A stretch of DNA of 64,000 bases. It comes from Agapanthus africanus. Its lineage: Eukaryota; Streptophyta; Magnoliopsida; Asparagales; Amaryllidaceae. The stretch spans positions 379,649,582 to 379,713,581 of the forward strand of contig CM057337.1 in assembly GCA_030015575.1 (NCBI GenBank), written 5' to 3'. Shown here piece by piece: positions 22,961-35,168 of this stretch (its first letter is position 1; each line of letters starts with the position of its first letter). The position numbers and the translations under genes are program-made. The notes under the pieces are model-generated. The model had not been told where the DNA came from and made no database searches. It saw only the letters and a list, made by a program, of their open reading frames with translations.

Positions 22961-23425
22961 AAGTGAGTGGCAAACATCGACACCCAAATACATCATGAAA
23001 CGAGTGTCTAGCATCGACACATAAATATTGATTTATCAGGTGCTGCCACCACGACTGGCCTCCTGATAGATACGTATCCATACGTACATGACCCCGACCT
23101 GTATCCCCACCATACCCGTTGAGTAAAAGGTACTGTCACCGGTAGGTACTTGCCCGCCTTCCAGGCTCATCGCCTAGCATCTGCGAATATCTTGCCGAGG
23201 GGAACCAAACCGGGCTCCACCATATACCCGCACATGGCCCACTCACTCTTCGCATCGGGTAAATATCAAAAATCTCAGAACCGAAAAATCTCATGGTGGA
23301 TGCTGAAATATCATATCAAGAGAAACCAGGTTTTTCAAATAATGTATAATTTCAGGAAACAATCATGGTCCTCAAATCCAGAAAACATCAAGTAATGAAT
23401 AAGTATAAATGCATGAATCAATAGA

Positions 23426-23516
23426 TATATATTAGCGTGCCAATCCACTAATATATATATATATATATAAATATATATAGGCATATATAACAGCGTCCCA
23501 TTCCACTGTTATATAT
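23426..23516 (-). repeat. Twin hairpins with same loop, K 3' LTR
   Basis: Hairpin 1 has arms TATATATTAG (23426-23435) and CTAATATATA (23448-23457) around a 12-nt loop. Hairpin 2 has arms ATATATAACAG (23483-23493) and CTGTTATATAT (23506-23516) around the 12-nt loop CGTCCCATTCCA. Hairpin 1's loop here is CGTGCCAATCCA, two bases different. A short AT run separates them. Confidence 0.88.
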
Positions 23517-24187
23517 ACTTAGGAGTAAAAATATCAGAGAACATCATATGAAATCTATGAATGTAATATATGCAACATGAAACCGTTATATGAGCATATA
23601 AAGGAAAAACCGCAATTTAACTGCAACAAGTTAATATATATATCATGCAGTTCTTAATTCCTCCAAATCCTTACAACATCAATTAAAGGTGAACATGTAG
23701 CTATAGCCTGGTGTGCGTAACCATGTCGATATAGCAAAATATGTGTATCTACCTATCATTAATGATGTAATATCCTCCAGGTATATGTATAAGTAGGTAT
23801 GCAAGCTGTACATGTTGCTATATCTCATATGTGTATGTACCTGTCACTAATGGTACGATACCATATAGGTATATAGGTAACTAGCATGTAGGCATGGCAA
23901 GGTATACTACTATCATATGCGCCAACGCATAAGAATCAATGACCCCACGTTAATGACAAAACAGCACGACATAGGTATGTGTAGCCCTATCTAGGTAAGT
24001 GAGTATACATAAAAGTATGTATGCACGGTGTACATGTAAGTATGTGTGCATAGCAAGGAATATGTGTAAGCATGTAGGTATACAGGTATGCTATATGTTA
24101 TATGCACAAAAAGGAATAGGGATCATGTCTCATTGTCCCTAAACAATACAATATCACATATGTATAATTGTTGTGCGTGTCATGTCA

Positions 24188-24246
24188 ATTATTGACGGTG
24201 TGTGTAGCATACAATTAGTACTCGTGAAACATGAACCGTCAATAAT
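24188..24246 (-). repeat. Covarying stem-loop, K 3' LTR
   Basis: Arms ATTATTGACGGT (24188-24199) and ACCGTCAATAAT (24235-24246) pair perfectly over 12 bp around a 35-nt loop. Homologous stem-loops with other arm sequences stand in the LTRs of H, I and G. Confidence 0.9.
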
Positions 24247-25931
24247 GGTGTTGTGTATGATTAATACTAAGTTCATACACAAGGAAATGAGATAAGCAAC
24301 AATGGTATACATGCATAATCAATATCCATATACTTCTAACTAATAGTCATGTCATTTGATCTAACCCAGACGCATAACGCCATGCGGGCGATCCCAATGT
24401 AGATGTTAAATCTACTCACCAACCATCCTGGCTAAGTAAAGCCAACCACTCGCTTTCCCCTGTTCGCAGCGCCCGAAGTCCCCGTCTACGATACTGAAAG
24501 CATATAACAATATAACAAGTGTATATTAGCAATCGATCAATAACACGTACCAACTACGTTTGACCGACACACCAACTCCAAACAAACTCTCAAGTGTTCG
24601 TTAAGTGGCTAACGCGTGTAGCGACACTACGAAACTAACTCAAGAGAAAAAGCTACACAAAGACACGAACGACATCGGCACGACCCTAACTAGGAACGCA
24701 AAGCGACACAACTACCAAGCCTTGATCCTGATCGTACACATTGCGCATTCACAACACAAGTCTGAAGCTAACACAATTCTAGCGATATCAAACATCTTAA
24801 AACAACTTAACTAAGTTATCCAAACAACTTCCATAATTTTAAACTCGCCCAATTATGTTTTAGAAAAACCTAGTAAGCAATATATCTCATTTTAGCTCAA
24901 AACTACAAGTTTTTACTAAAACTAGAAATTACAACCATCACAATATAGCATGATTTAACCATACAATCCCTTACTAGAATTTTAGATTTCACTCAAATAG
25001 GATTAGTAAAAGTTCAGTTTGCTAATTAGCTTAATTATCCGATTAGGAAAATATCAATTAACAAATTAGTAACTTGGTTAAGTTTTCATAATCTTCAAAT
25101 AACAATTAACCATTTCATCAAATTAAATCCTAACTTGAACTTCATTAAAATTATCATGAATGAATTAAACATGAATTTAAAGCTATAATTAAACAATTCA
25201 ATAGTTAGCTTAAGATTTAAACATAACAATTAAGGATTAGGGTTAGGGTTTTATACCTCACAAAAGATCAAAATCAAGCAACTAGAAATCCAAAGTTAGC
25301 CTCCAAAAATCCTCATTTAATGAAGATCCAAGCTTGTTTTAAGAAGAAGAATGATGGGTTTTGATTATATTTGAGTTTGGATGAATAAATTTGGATTTTT
25401 CAAGCATTAAAATGAAGAAATGAGGTAAAGAAGGAGATGGGGCAGCAAGGGGATCAAGTGGCCGGTCGAGGGAAGAATGGGGGGAATTTTGGTGAAGTGT
25501 GTGGAATTTTATAGCTAAAAACACTAATTGATGCTAATAAATGCAAATGCCACATTTTCTTTTCTTTCCTTTACTTTAAAATTCAATAAAACCAGAAATA
25601 TCAAGATATTTTTGGTGAGAAGGTTAAAAACATTATCTAGTGATTAACTTAGCATAAAACCACATTAGTAGTAATTAACCCAAACAAAATAGTAATTACC
25701 ACTAATAAATTGCACAAATAAAGCATTAAAATAATATTTTAATTAGGGAAAATTTGATGTGAACCAGAACTTCCAATTGACCCCTAAAGCCCGCGCACTA
25801 GCTTCATTCTAGCTAAACTAGGTGCCGATAAGTCTATACAGAAGTTTGATCACAATCGGGTTAAAACAGAAAACACCGACTATTTTACCCTAAAACGGAA
25901 AATTTCGCCAAACGATTTCTAAAATGTTACA

Positions 25932-25948
25932 ATCTTCCCCTCTTAAAC
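25932..25948 (-). other. Polypurine tract of gypsy K
   Basis: Minus strand AAGAGGGGAAGAT lies directly before the LTR start TGTAACA. The same arrangement is found in H (46901-46915), I (58388-58403) and G (42795-42808). Confidence 0.85.
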
Positions 25949-27480
25949 AAATTCGGTTCCCGTATTTAAAAATTCTCACTAAGCGTACCTTCAAAGAGTT
26001 GAGTACAAAAACTTCCAAATCTCGCTCGCAGCCTCCCAAGTGATCACCAGACAATACGGCTACGCCAAGAAAACCCTCCACAAATGGCAAGACCCTTGAC
26101 CGAAGTTTCTCCACCTGCCGATCCACTAACACTATCGGCTGCTGGTGAACGAAAAGATCGCATCCAAAAGAATGGTCTGGTGCTGAATCATGTGAGAAAG
26201 GTCATGAAGTTATTTGCGAAGTATCGACACAAGGAAAATGGATGAATACTCAATAATCTGGGCGGAAGTGCCATATTATAGGCAACGGAACTAACTCGCT
26301 TGAGGATCTCAAAGGACCAACAATTCTGGGACGAAGCTTCCCAAAACTCAACACGCCATTTCATCGGAAAAATCCATAGGAATACATGATCTCCCACTGC
26401 GAACTCAAGTCTGCGACTACCGCGGTCGGCATAAGACTTCTGTCTGCACCGGGCTACTCTCATCCTGACCTGAATAACCTGGATCTTCTCTGAAGCCTCA
26501 CGACTAGCTGGGTCCAAAATCCTACTCTCCCAGAGTCAGTAAAAATAGACAGGCGATTGACACAACCTACCAAACAAAACCTAAAGGTTGCCAATTGGAA
26601 CTTCTCCTGACAACAGCTATCGAAGGAGAACCCTAACAATGGCAAGTGACGATCCCAATTGCCCACAAACACTTAGTACGTACGCACAAGCATATCCTCC
26701 AGAGTCTGTATAGTCCACTATACTGACCATCGTCCCACAGATGGAAAAGCGGAGCTAAAGCTCAACCAGTACCCAAAGCTTCCTGAAGCTTCTGCCAAAG
26801 ATGGCTAGCGAATGGGGTGTCTCTACTGGATACAACGCATGAAGGAACTCCATGCAAATGCACAAACTTAACAAAGAATAATTGAGCAAACAGCATAACC
26901 GGACAACAAACAGCCAAATGGAGTTACACCCTGTCAAACCCCGGGCAGACATCACAACGAAATTCATGGAGATCTGCCCCCATTCGCACGTTGTAACGGT
27001 TAAAGAGTGCAACTCTCCCATCGGTCTCAGATGCTCAACCTTAGCTCACAACAAGACAGACACCTCGAAACAAAATCCGAAACATCACTCTTCATCTCGG
27101 CCCACCCGTAACTATCTCACAAGTCACTTCATGTCGTGGTGGAACTTGGACGAACACAGAAGACTGACTGGTGTGCCTTTTCTAGGATCTCGCGTCTCTA
27201 CCTATCAGTATCAGGTACACACAACGCGTCCCTAAACGTACCACACCCTAGTCATAAATCATGGATTCCGAATCTTTACCCTACCGAACATGCTTATGTA
27301 TCACAGACAATGAGCATCGGTGGGCCGTGCCTCACGAAAACGATTAAGTAAAAGTGGACGGGCGCGGACACGAGCAAGCTATTTCCCCCTTTAAAAGAGG
27401 CATACCTAGCTATACTCCATAATCACACAAGAACTGTAACTCTGCAGAAGACTGTCTCTGAACTGCGCACAACTAGAACA
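25949..27480 (-). pseudogene. Gypsy integrase with chromodomain-like tail, decayed (K)
   Basis: Remnants of the 3' half of a chromovirus pol. At 26188-26517 the GPY/F-type integrase end is readable (RQKSYADRGSRRLEFAVGDHVFL, then FEILKRVSSVAYNMALPP, over two residue runs), and 25980-26132 holds a chromodomain-like tail (QVEKLRSRVLPFVE). The integrase core is at 26755-27021: HGVPSCVVSSRDTPF occupies the site where the family has a catalytic SDRD, so that acid appears lost, and about 30 residues before it are deleted. Frames change repeatedly. The family's zinc finger was not clearly found. Confidence 0.82.
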
Positions 27481-27555
27481 AGCTACCCCCGGGCCTACGA
27501 CTCAAAGCATCAGCTACCACAATCGCCTTGCCACGGGAAACAAAGGATCTCACAA

Positions 27556-28710
27556 TCATAATCCTTCACAAGCTCCATCCAACGGCGTTGTCTCAATGAT
27601 CAAAACCCGCTGCTGGAAGATGTACAATAAGCTCTGGTGGTCCGTGAAAATCTGAAACGACTCTTCACACAAGTAGTGTCCCATATCATCAATGCACGAC
27701 CACCGCGGCCATCTCCAAATTAGGAGTAGGATATCCTGCTCGTATTTCCTCCAACTGTCGGGAAGCATAAGCGATAACTCTATAGTGCCACATCAGTACA
27801 CAATCGAGCCCCACTCGCAAAACATCACAGTTAAACAACAAAGTCGCCCGAACTAGAAAGCAAAGAAGAACTGGTGCGGTTGTCAACCGAGTATTCAACT
27901 GCAGAAAACTCCGCACACATACCTCAGTCCAAGAAAAGTAACCACCTTCCCGGTCAGTACAGTCAACAGTGCTGTGATACACAAGCAATCCTGCACGAAA
28001 CGGCGGTAAAATCCTGCTAAGCTCAATAATCTGCGGACCTCCGTCCCGGATATAAGTATGGGCCAAAGCATTACGGCCTCGATCTCCCTCGGGTCCGTAC
28101 GAAAACCGTCTCCCATAACCCCATGACCTAGGAAGACGACATAATGAAGCCTGAGGGAACACTCCGAGAATTTAGCAAACCGCTGCGGCTCTCCCAATGT
28201 CTGCAAAGAAAATCCTCAAGTACTGTTGAAATTCCTCACGACACATTGGAATAGACCAGAATGTCATCAATAACACAACAATCAACTGGTCGAGAAACGG
28301 ACTGAAGAAATCTGGTTCATCACATCCATGAATTCTGCTAGGACATTGGTGAGTCCAACGACACCACCAAAATACATACTGCCCGTAGCACGCACAAAAG
28401 CAGTTTTCGGAATTTCATCACTCCGTACCTGCAACCAATGATGACCTGATCCCAAAAAAACTTAGAAAATGTCTCGCACTCTGGAGTAAGTCGAACAAAT
28501 CGTCAATGTGAGGTAAAGGGTACCTATCTGCACCGTAACTCAGTTCAATTGACGATCAATCAGCACAAAACCTCAAACTGCCATTTTTCTCCCTGACAAA
28601 CAGATAAGAGCTCCCCAAGCGAAACACTTAGACGTACAAGTCCCACCTATCTAGCAACTCTGCAGCAGATCCTTAAGCTCCCTAAGCTCTACCGGCTCAT
28701 CTGGAACAAG
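27556..28710 (-). pseudogene. Gypsy reverse transcriptase-RNase H, decayed (K)
   Basis: The reverse transcriptase catalytic box VIDDILVYS is at 28248-28274. The thumb region [18 protein letters not shown] with [10 protein letters not shown] is at 27895-28206. RNase H reads [20 protein letters not shown] and FQIFTDHQSLLYIFQQ between 27600 and 27830. Stops and frameshifts separate these blocks, and the fingers region upstream of VIDD is shortened. The element cannot copy itself. Confidence 0.88.
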
Positions 28711-28711
28711 G

Positions 28712-29140
28712 TCAGAACTCCCGCACAATAAGAACCCGGCCCAACACACCCACTGTGGCTCCGGTATCACGAATGAAAGCTAAGAATCCTCGACATCCTC
28801 CCCTCAAAGGCTGACTAGCGAAAAAGGCTGAATTCAAGCTGTGATGGGCGGCACCACTATCCCCCTGCACAATAAGAACTGACTCGCCGGGAAAACAAAA
28901 CCTGTCTGTTTCCTCACGGCAGTCCACAGACGCCTAGCACGTAGCTAACCAGTCCGTGCCCAGGAGAACGTCAAATCCAATATCTCCAGAAGGATCAAAA
29001 TGACGGACGAATCTCTATCTCCTATCTGATTGGCACACGACTGAAATAAGTGTCGCGCAACAAAAGAATCGCTGACAGAAATTAACACAACAAACGGCTG
29101 ATCTAGCATACAAAACTCCAGGCCTAACCAAGGCACAAAG
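28712..29140 (-). pseudogene. Gypsy aspartic protease region, decayed (K)
   Basis: Recognised by SFVARHLFQSC, then LTFSWARTG, the degenerate counterpart of the family's LLGTDWL-type turn. The expected catalytic D-S/T-G before SFVA is replaced by VLISVSD, and roughly 40 residues between SFVA and the QSC block seem deleted. Element H shows the same replacement (VVLISVSDSFVARY), so the loss was probably inherited. Confidence 0.7.
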
Positions 29141-29169
29141 TGTGTAAAAACAAGTGCATAGATCCCAAA

Positions 29170-29910
29170 CTAAACAAACCTACGAATCAAAAGAACATAC
29201 AAATTTTGAATACCTGAAAACTCAGCATTGGACGCCCTCAAGTCCCGATGAGTATAAGCAAACTCTCGTTTCTGCCATCTACCCGTAACTGTCAAAACTC
29301 TTCCTCTGCCAACCCGTCCTCTCGAAACAAACCCTCCGCATCCCCGACCTCTCTGAACATGGGTATGACGCGGTACTAAGGAACAATCACTGATGAGGTG
29401 ATGAAGGCTCCCACACCAGAAACATCCATGTGATGACTGCTGACCCTCCTGGGGATGAGAGCTGAACGACTGTCCTCTTCCTAAGCCTCTGCTACTCCCG
29501 CGACGGTCATGAAATCTTTCTCGGCGACTGAACCTCTGTGTCGGGGCTGACACACCTGTACTATCCCTCCTCGGTCCTCGAACTCCTAAAGTCTCTGGAA
29601 GACGTGCCTCGTCAACTAGGGCTGCATCTACTGGTGCTGTATAAGCGACGAAATGTTGTGTACTGACCGCGAGGAACAACTGGGTAACAGGGGTGGCACC
29701 CTCCTGTCGTTGCGCTCTACTGGCCTCAACCAAAGACCTAACCGTCTAGCGCAAGTCCTGCATCTCAGTCTTAAGCCCAGCGATACGATCTATCGAAGGC
29801 GGATCCATCTGCTCCTGTGCAACGAGCGGGCCATCCTGATCAGTCCTTGTCCCACACGAGTCAACTCTGGCCTCGGCTCTCGCTGCATCACTCTGAGTCC
29901 TCATGGTCAT
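29170..29910 (-). pseudogene. Gypsy gag, core domain missing (K)
   Basis: One frame is open from an ATG at 29908-29910 for about 246 codons except for one stop near 29749. The N-terminal part holds TQSDAARAEARVD and RTDQ; the C-terminal part holds a zinc knuckle CFWCGSLHHLISDC (CX2CX4HX4C) at about 29384-29425. The capsid-type gag domain expected between DEARLPETLG and the knuckle is absent, leaving about 75 residues where I would expect some 250. Element H has the same structure. The frame is unusually well kept compared with the neighbouring pol. Confidence 0.8.
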
Positions 29911-29924
29911 CGGCTATAAATGGA

Positions 29925-30131
29925 AATACGATTCGATATCAACACGGAAATCGAATCATTAGGATGTGTATCTTCAAGGATGGAATTTTAAGCAATTTGT
30001 ACTTAGGTCACTTTAGGCGGAGTACCGTGATCGTAAGTATGCCGCGAACTTACACACACTACGTTACACTGCTTAAGCTACCTACTCCATCATACCAAGG
30101 TCATCCTACACTCCGAAAGGTAAAACCTAGC
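29925..30131 (-). other. Leader between gag and primer site (K)
   Basis: About 200 bases of untranslated leader. They contain GCGGAGTACCG and TACTCCATCATACCAAGGTC, also seen in H (50955-51040) and, altered, in I (61225-61320). No gene seen. Confidence 0.6.
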
Positions 30132-30143
30132 GCTCTGATACCA
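30132..30143 (-). other. Primer-binding site of gypsy K
   Basis: Minus strand TGGTATCAGAGC lies four bases inside the LTR end GGGTCGTGACA. It matches initiator methionine tRNA. Confidence 0.9.
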
Positions 30144-31783
30144 ACTTTGTCACGACCCGAAATTGGCACGTGACGTCCCTTAAATTACGCAACGTCTACA
30201 GGCGTAATACAATTTAAGTAAACCGAAAACCCAGCAATCTAAAACATTAAAAGTAGTAAGTAATAATAGCATTTTCAAAACTTTTGAAATCTCAAACCTA
30301 ATTCTTTAAAGTCCAACTTTACTTTCTTAAAAATTTTGGCAGCACCTCCTTTGTAAAACCTAACCCCAAAAAAGGGTACAACAAAAATATAAAGTAAAGC
30401 ATCCCCAACGGGAGCAAATCTACGCCCAACGGCGGAAAACAACCACCACAACAGATATACGACGCCGTAACGAAGAAATAAAAGACGATATAAGTAAAAC
30501 TGTATAAAACACATCCAAGTCACCAAAACATACAATATCGTCCTCACATCAAATCTCTAAGTCATACAAATGAAAGTGGTAGATGGAGAGTATAGGATAC
30601 AACAAATATACAATAAGCAACATCGGATAACCGTAAAACCCACCTATAGGAAAACTGTACACAGTCAGCCGTAGCGGTATCCGCAGTAAAAGATGATACG
30701 AAAGATGAAAAGTCTGTCGTGACTGCCCTGAGGGACTACCTGCAAAACACTATGGCACAACGGGAGTGGGTTGCCAACTCGTGAATAGTAAATAACATAT
30801 GCAGGTAATCGCAAGTATGCACGTACAATGCGAATCTAATACATGCAAGCGGATAGCAATAAATGGTCATATGTATGCAACAGTCATGAAAGGTACTCTA
30901 GTAGGTACAACTAATACATGAAGCAATAATATGACAATATGTATATGTAACAGTCATGAAAGGTACTCTATGAGGTACTACTAATACAAGAAGCAATGCA
31001 TATAACATAAATGAGGAGTATGGAATAAAACAAGTCATTCTCACGAAATCCTGACCTCGTGACAGGACCAACGTCCATCAAGACAATCTAAATCTCAAAT
31101 TTCCTCAAATCAGCCCCCAAATTGGCTCTCGTATTTTGTAAGTCCCATATATCCTGAATGTACAATATCGAGTATATCTCATATATCCTGAATGTACAAT
31201 ATCAGGTAAACCTCATATATCCTGAATGTACAGTGTCATGTAAATATCATATATCCTGAATGTACAATATCAAGTATATCTCATTTATCCAATATCCAGT
31301 ATTGAGTAAGTTTCATATAAAGTGATTGTCCAACATCGACACCCAAAAACATCATGAAACAAGTGTCTAGCATCGACACATAAATACTGATCTATCAGGT
31401 GTTGTCACCATGATTGGCCTCCTGATAGGTACGTAACCATACATACATGACCTCGACCTGTATCCCCACGGTATCCTTCGAGTCAAAGGTACTGTCACCG
31501 GTAGGTAGTTGCCCACCTTCCTGGCTCATCGCCTAGCATTTCCGAACATCTTGCCGAGGGAAACCATACCGGGCTCCACCATGCACCCGCACACGGCCCA
31601 CTCACTCCTCGCATCGGGTAAATATCATAAATCTCAGAACCGAGAAATCTAATGGTGGACGCTGAAATATCATATGAAGAGAAACCAGGTTTTTTAAATA
31701 ATACAAAATTTCATGAAACAACCACGGTCCTCAAATCAAGAAAACATCAAGTAATGAATAAGTATAAATGCATGAATCAATAC

Positions 31784-31806
31784 ATATATATTAGCATCCC
31801 ATTCCA

Positions 31807-31850
<44 letters not shown>

Positions 31851-31885
31851 TATATAACAGCGTCTCATTCCACTGTTATATATAT
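31784..31885 (-). repeat. Twin hairpins and TA run, K 5' LTR
   Basis: Same pair as in the 3' LTR: TATATTAG..CTAATATA and ATATAACAG..CTGTTATAT, with loops CATCCCATTCCA and CGTCTCATTCCA. The AT spacer has grown to about 45 bp. Confidence 0.85.
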
Positions 31886-32554
31886 TTAGGAGTAAAAATA
31901 TCAGAGAACATCATATGAAATCTATGAATGTAATATATGCAACATGAAACAGTAATATAAGAATATAAATGAAAAAACGCTATTTAACTGCAACAAGTTA
32001 ATATATATATCATGCGGTTCTTAATTCCTCCAAATCCATACAACTTCAATTAAAGGTGAACATGTAGCTATAGCCAGGTGTGCGTAACCCTGTCGATATT
32101 ACAAGATATGTGTATCTACCTATTAATAATGATGTAATACCCTCCAGGTATATGTATAAGTGGGTATGCAAGCAGTACATGTAACTATGTCTCATATGTG
32201 TATGCACCTGTCACTAATGGTACGATACCATATAAGTATATAGGTAACTAGCATGTAGTCATGGAAAGGTATACTACTATCATATGCGCCAATGCATAAG
32301 AATCTATGACCCCACGTCAATGACAAAACATCACCACATAGGAATGTGTAGCCCTATCTAGGTAAGTGAGCATATATGTAAGTATGTATGCACGGTGTAC
32401 ATGTAAGTATGTGTGCATAGCAAGGCATATGTGTAAGCATATAGGTATACAAGTATGCTATATGTCATATGAACAAAAGGGAATAGGGATCATGTCTCAA
32501 TGTCCCTAAACAATACAATATCATATATATATAAGTGTTGTTCGTATCATGGCA

Positions 32555-32615
32555 ATTATTGACGGTGTGTGTGTAGCATACAATTAGTGCTCGTGAAACA
32601 TAAACCGTCAATAAT
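32555..32615 (-). repeat. Covarying stem-loop, K 5' LTR
   Basis: Arms ATTATTGACGGT (32555-32566) and ACCGTCAATAAT (32604-32615) are perfect although the surrounding LTR differs from the 3' copy at many sites. Confidence 0.9.
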
Positions 32616-33008
32616 GCTCATTAATACTAAGTCCATAAACAAGGAAATGAGATAAGCAACAATGGTATACATGCACAATAAATATCCGTATACTTCTAAC
32701 TAATAGTCATGTCATTTGATCTAGCCCAGACGCAAAACGTCATGTGGGCGATCCCCCTGTAGATGTTAAATCTACTCATCAACCATCCTGGCTAAGTAAA
32801 ACCAACTACTCGCTTTCCCCTGTTTGCAGCGCCCGACGTCCCCGTCTGCGATCCTGAATGTATATAACAATATAACAAGTGTATATTAGCAGTCGATCAA
32901 TAACACGTACCAAGTACGTTTGACCGACGCACCAACTCCAAACATACTCTCAAGTATTCAAGTGGCTAGCGCGTAGCAAAACTACGAAACTAACTCAAGA
33001 GCAAAAGC

Positions 33009-35168
33009 TGTTAGTGTATATGCCCTAGAGGCCATTACTGTATCATACTAGTTTGTATATTACTTAATGGAAGCTTGGGATATTCACCTTGTATATACAA
33101 TCTTGCTCAAAATAGTAGTATGCTACTTGGTTTGTTTCTACTTCAATGTGTACATGTGTTTATTTTATTATATCACCTATACGCATTAGTGGAGCCCTTA
33201 GGATCTTTGCTTGATTACCGGCGTTGTGATGGCAGTCACACTAATGTTGCTGGGTAATCTATAAGCACATCCTTATGCAGGTCCCTAGTCGTAGGACTAT
33301 CGAGACAGGGCATCGATACTCCGGAGTAGACTAGCGCATGCGCTTCTCATCCCAGTGTGGGAGACGGTCTGTCCCACAGCCGTCAGTACGTCGTACTGGA
33401 GATAGTATGCGGGTGCTCGTTGGGTTACGAGTACACTGGACAGGACTCGTCGGGAACTGACCGGTTGGTATTATACCTATCGTCGGTTATCAGTTCCTAG
33501 GTGACATGAGTACAGCTTAGTCCGCTGACTTGACACTGTCACTTCGCCTCGAGTGTGTTCCCACTGTACTTTGATTACTACCCTACCACGGCTCAAAGGA
33601 GTCGTGCAAACAGGTAGTAGTTGGGTGCAGTCCCGAAGCACTTGGAGGCAGTGACGGTTAGACAGGATTCGTCTCTCCCGGTATTGGGGGTTGACATCAC
33701 GCTGTGTCTAGGAAAGCCATTACACGAGTAGTCCCTGGCCAGGGCAAGCGAGATATACTGGTAGGCTTCCAGTGCTATCTCAGGGTGTTTTGGGCTTCAC
33801 TCCGACACGACTTGTACCGCTATTAGGGGACTGACGTTTACCGCCCCCCTAGGCCCGCCATGCGATGTATCTGACGAACATACCGGACTGTACGGAGATT
33901 GTCACATTCAGGCTCAGTAGGAGTTCAGATGGGTTTCGCCTCGTCAGTCTTCTTGTCGGCATCTACCTGGGGACCGTTACGCACAGCTAGTGCAGCTTGC
34001 GGTCTGTGGTTAAACCCACTGCCAGCGTGGTGTCGAGTCTTTAGAGTCCCACACAGAAAGCTATTCGCCTTTAGGCAAAAGAGTAGAGGTCGCATGGTTT
34101 TGCGACAGGTCGCATGGTTTTGCGACAGCGTTCGGTCACATCCGTGCACTTATGCACGTACAGTGTCCGGACAGTTAACACTAGCGGGCTTTGGTTTAAG
34201 CCAGATCCTAGTGTACCTTTTGGGATTGGTTTTATCCAGTTTGCATCCGTGTTCCTCGGAACACGGATGCGGGTGTGTATGCACAGTTGATGGAGAGACA
34301 GAGGCAGAGGATTCTCATTAGGGTTGTTGACCGTTGACCGTTGACTATTGACTTTTTGCTCAACCCTAATGAGAATATGATATGTAATTAACAATTATAT
34401 TAATTAAGTATTATGGTGACATGGTTGTTGAGGGGTTGACTTTGTTGACTTGTTGACTTTGTTGACTTGTTGACTTTGTTGACCGGTTGACTAGGCTTGA
34501 CTAGTTGACCATCATGATAACAATGGCTATCATTTCATGGCAAAGACTTTTGCTTGCTTGCTCTCTTGTGCAAAATGAGTGCATGAAATGATATGGCTAT
34601 TGTTGCTTAAACCATCACATAATACTTGATTGCTATGATGTGTTATGATGGTTATGGATTATGAGAGCCAAGAGAGAAAAGTCTTCTCTCATTCTATCAT
34701 TCTCATTCTCTCTCTTGTTCTTGAGCTCTCATCTTCCTCCTCTTGCTCTCCCTCTCTTGAGTCTATGGTTCACTTGTCTCATGTGTTGAGAACCAAGAAC
34801 CATAGATAAAATCCCAACAAAACTCTTCTCTACTCGCTCTACTTTACAAGGTTTAGCAAACCAAGTGAACTAGTTTCTTCAAAGTTCGAAGAAGGAGCCA
34901 AAGGTAGAAGCTTTCAGGTGGATCGATCTTCGGCGTAAGGAGACGACGGGGTGAAGCCGATCCGGACAACCATCGAGGCTTGAAGACGAAGGAGTTCAAG
35001 AAAGAAAGGTATAACCCCCTAACCGAGTAGTTAACAACTCCTAGTTAGGTTGTTAGTTAGATGTTTAATAAAGATCCGGTTTTGAGTCCATGTTACCACC
35101 TCTAGAAAATTGTTTTTCACCAAATTCCGCATGCCCGAAAGTACCGGGAGAGGTAGCATGGACTTACA
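33009..35168 (+). mobile_element. Solo copia LTR L
   Basis: This 2160-bp LTR begins TGTTAGTGTATATGCCCTAG and ends GGACTTACA, with a perfect 5-bp duplication AAAGC on both sides (33004-33008 and 35169-35173). It inserted in K's 5' LTR in opposite orientation. It belongs to the same broad copia group as A, B, D and E but is a separate family: its middle has no GTG-centred palindrome array and carries instead a dense run of TTGAC motifs. No internal region is attached, so it is a recombination remnant. Confidence 0.95.
34327..34510 (+). promoter_or_regulatory. W-box array in solo LTR L
   Basis: Thirteen copies of TTGAC followed by C or T lie in 184 bp: four in 34327-34360 and nine in 34436-34510, several spaced 9 bp apart (TTGTTGACT units). 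TTGACC/T is the core bound by WRKY factors, plant stress and defence regulators. The array sits about 1.3 to 1.5 kb into the LTR, where a promoter-proximal enhancer is plausible. Its activity is inferred. Confidence 0.6.

Larger units (their letters stand above)
21789..25931 (-). mobile_element. 3' LTR of gypsy element K
   Basis: This 4143-bp LTR runs on the minus strand from TGTAACA (ending at 25931) to GGGTCGTGACA (at 21789). Such length, the iMet-type primer site and a chromodomain-like pol tail fit the Tekay/Del chromovirus lineage. Flanks CACAA (21784-21788) and TACAA (36463-36467) are an imperfect target duplication. The first 120 bases differ from the 5' LTR at about 16 positions, so the insertion is old. 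Inside are 70-bp and 34-bp tandem repeats, twin hairpins and a long-range stem-loop listed separately. There is no coding region. Confidence 0.92.
30148..33008 (-). mobile_element. 5' LTR of gypsy K, left part
   Basis: Homologous to 21789-24650 of the 3' LTR and interrupted at 33008 by solo copia LTR L. It holds the 70-bp repeats (30875-31010), 34-bp repeats (31140-31320), twin hairpins (31784-31885) around a TA run of about 45 bp (31807-31850), and the stem-loop at 32555-32615. It rejoins 35169-36462 after L; without L and one duplicate the LTR is about 4150 bp. Confidence 0.9.

Noticed and set aside
31807..31850. Long TA run as a possible replication origin or scaffold site
   Set aside because: It is an expanded microsatellite between two conserved hairpins, much shorter in the other LTR of the same element.
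33899..34321. 140-codon open frame inside solo LTR L
   Set aside because: It lies wholly within LTR sequence, overlaps frames on the other strand and has no recognisable domain.
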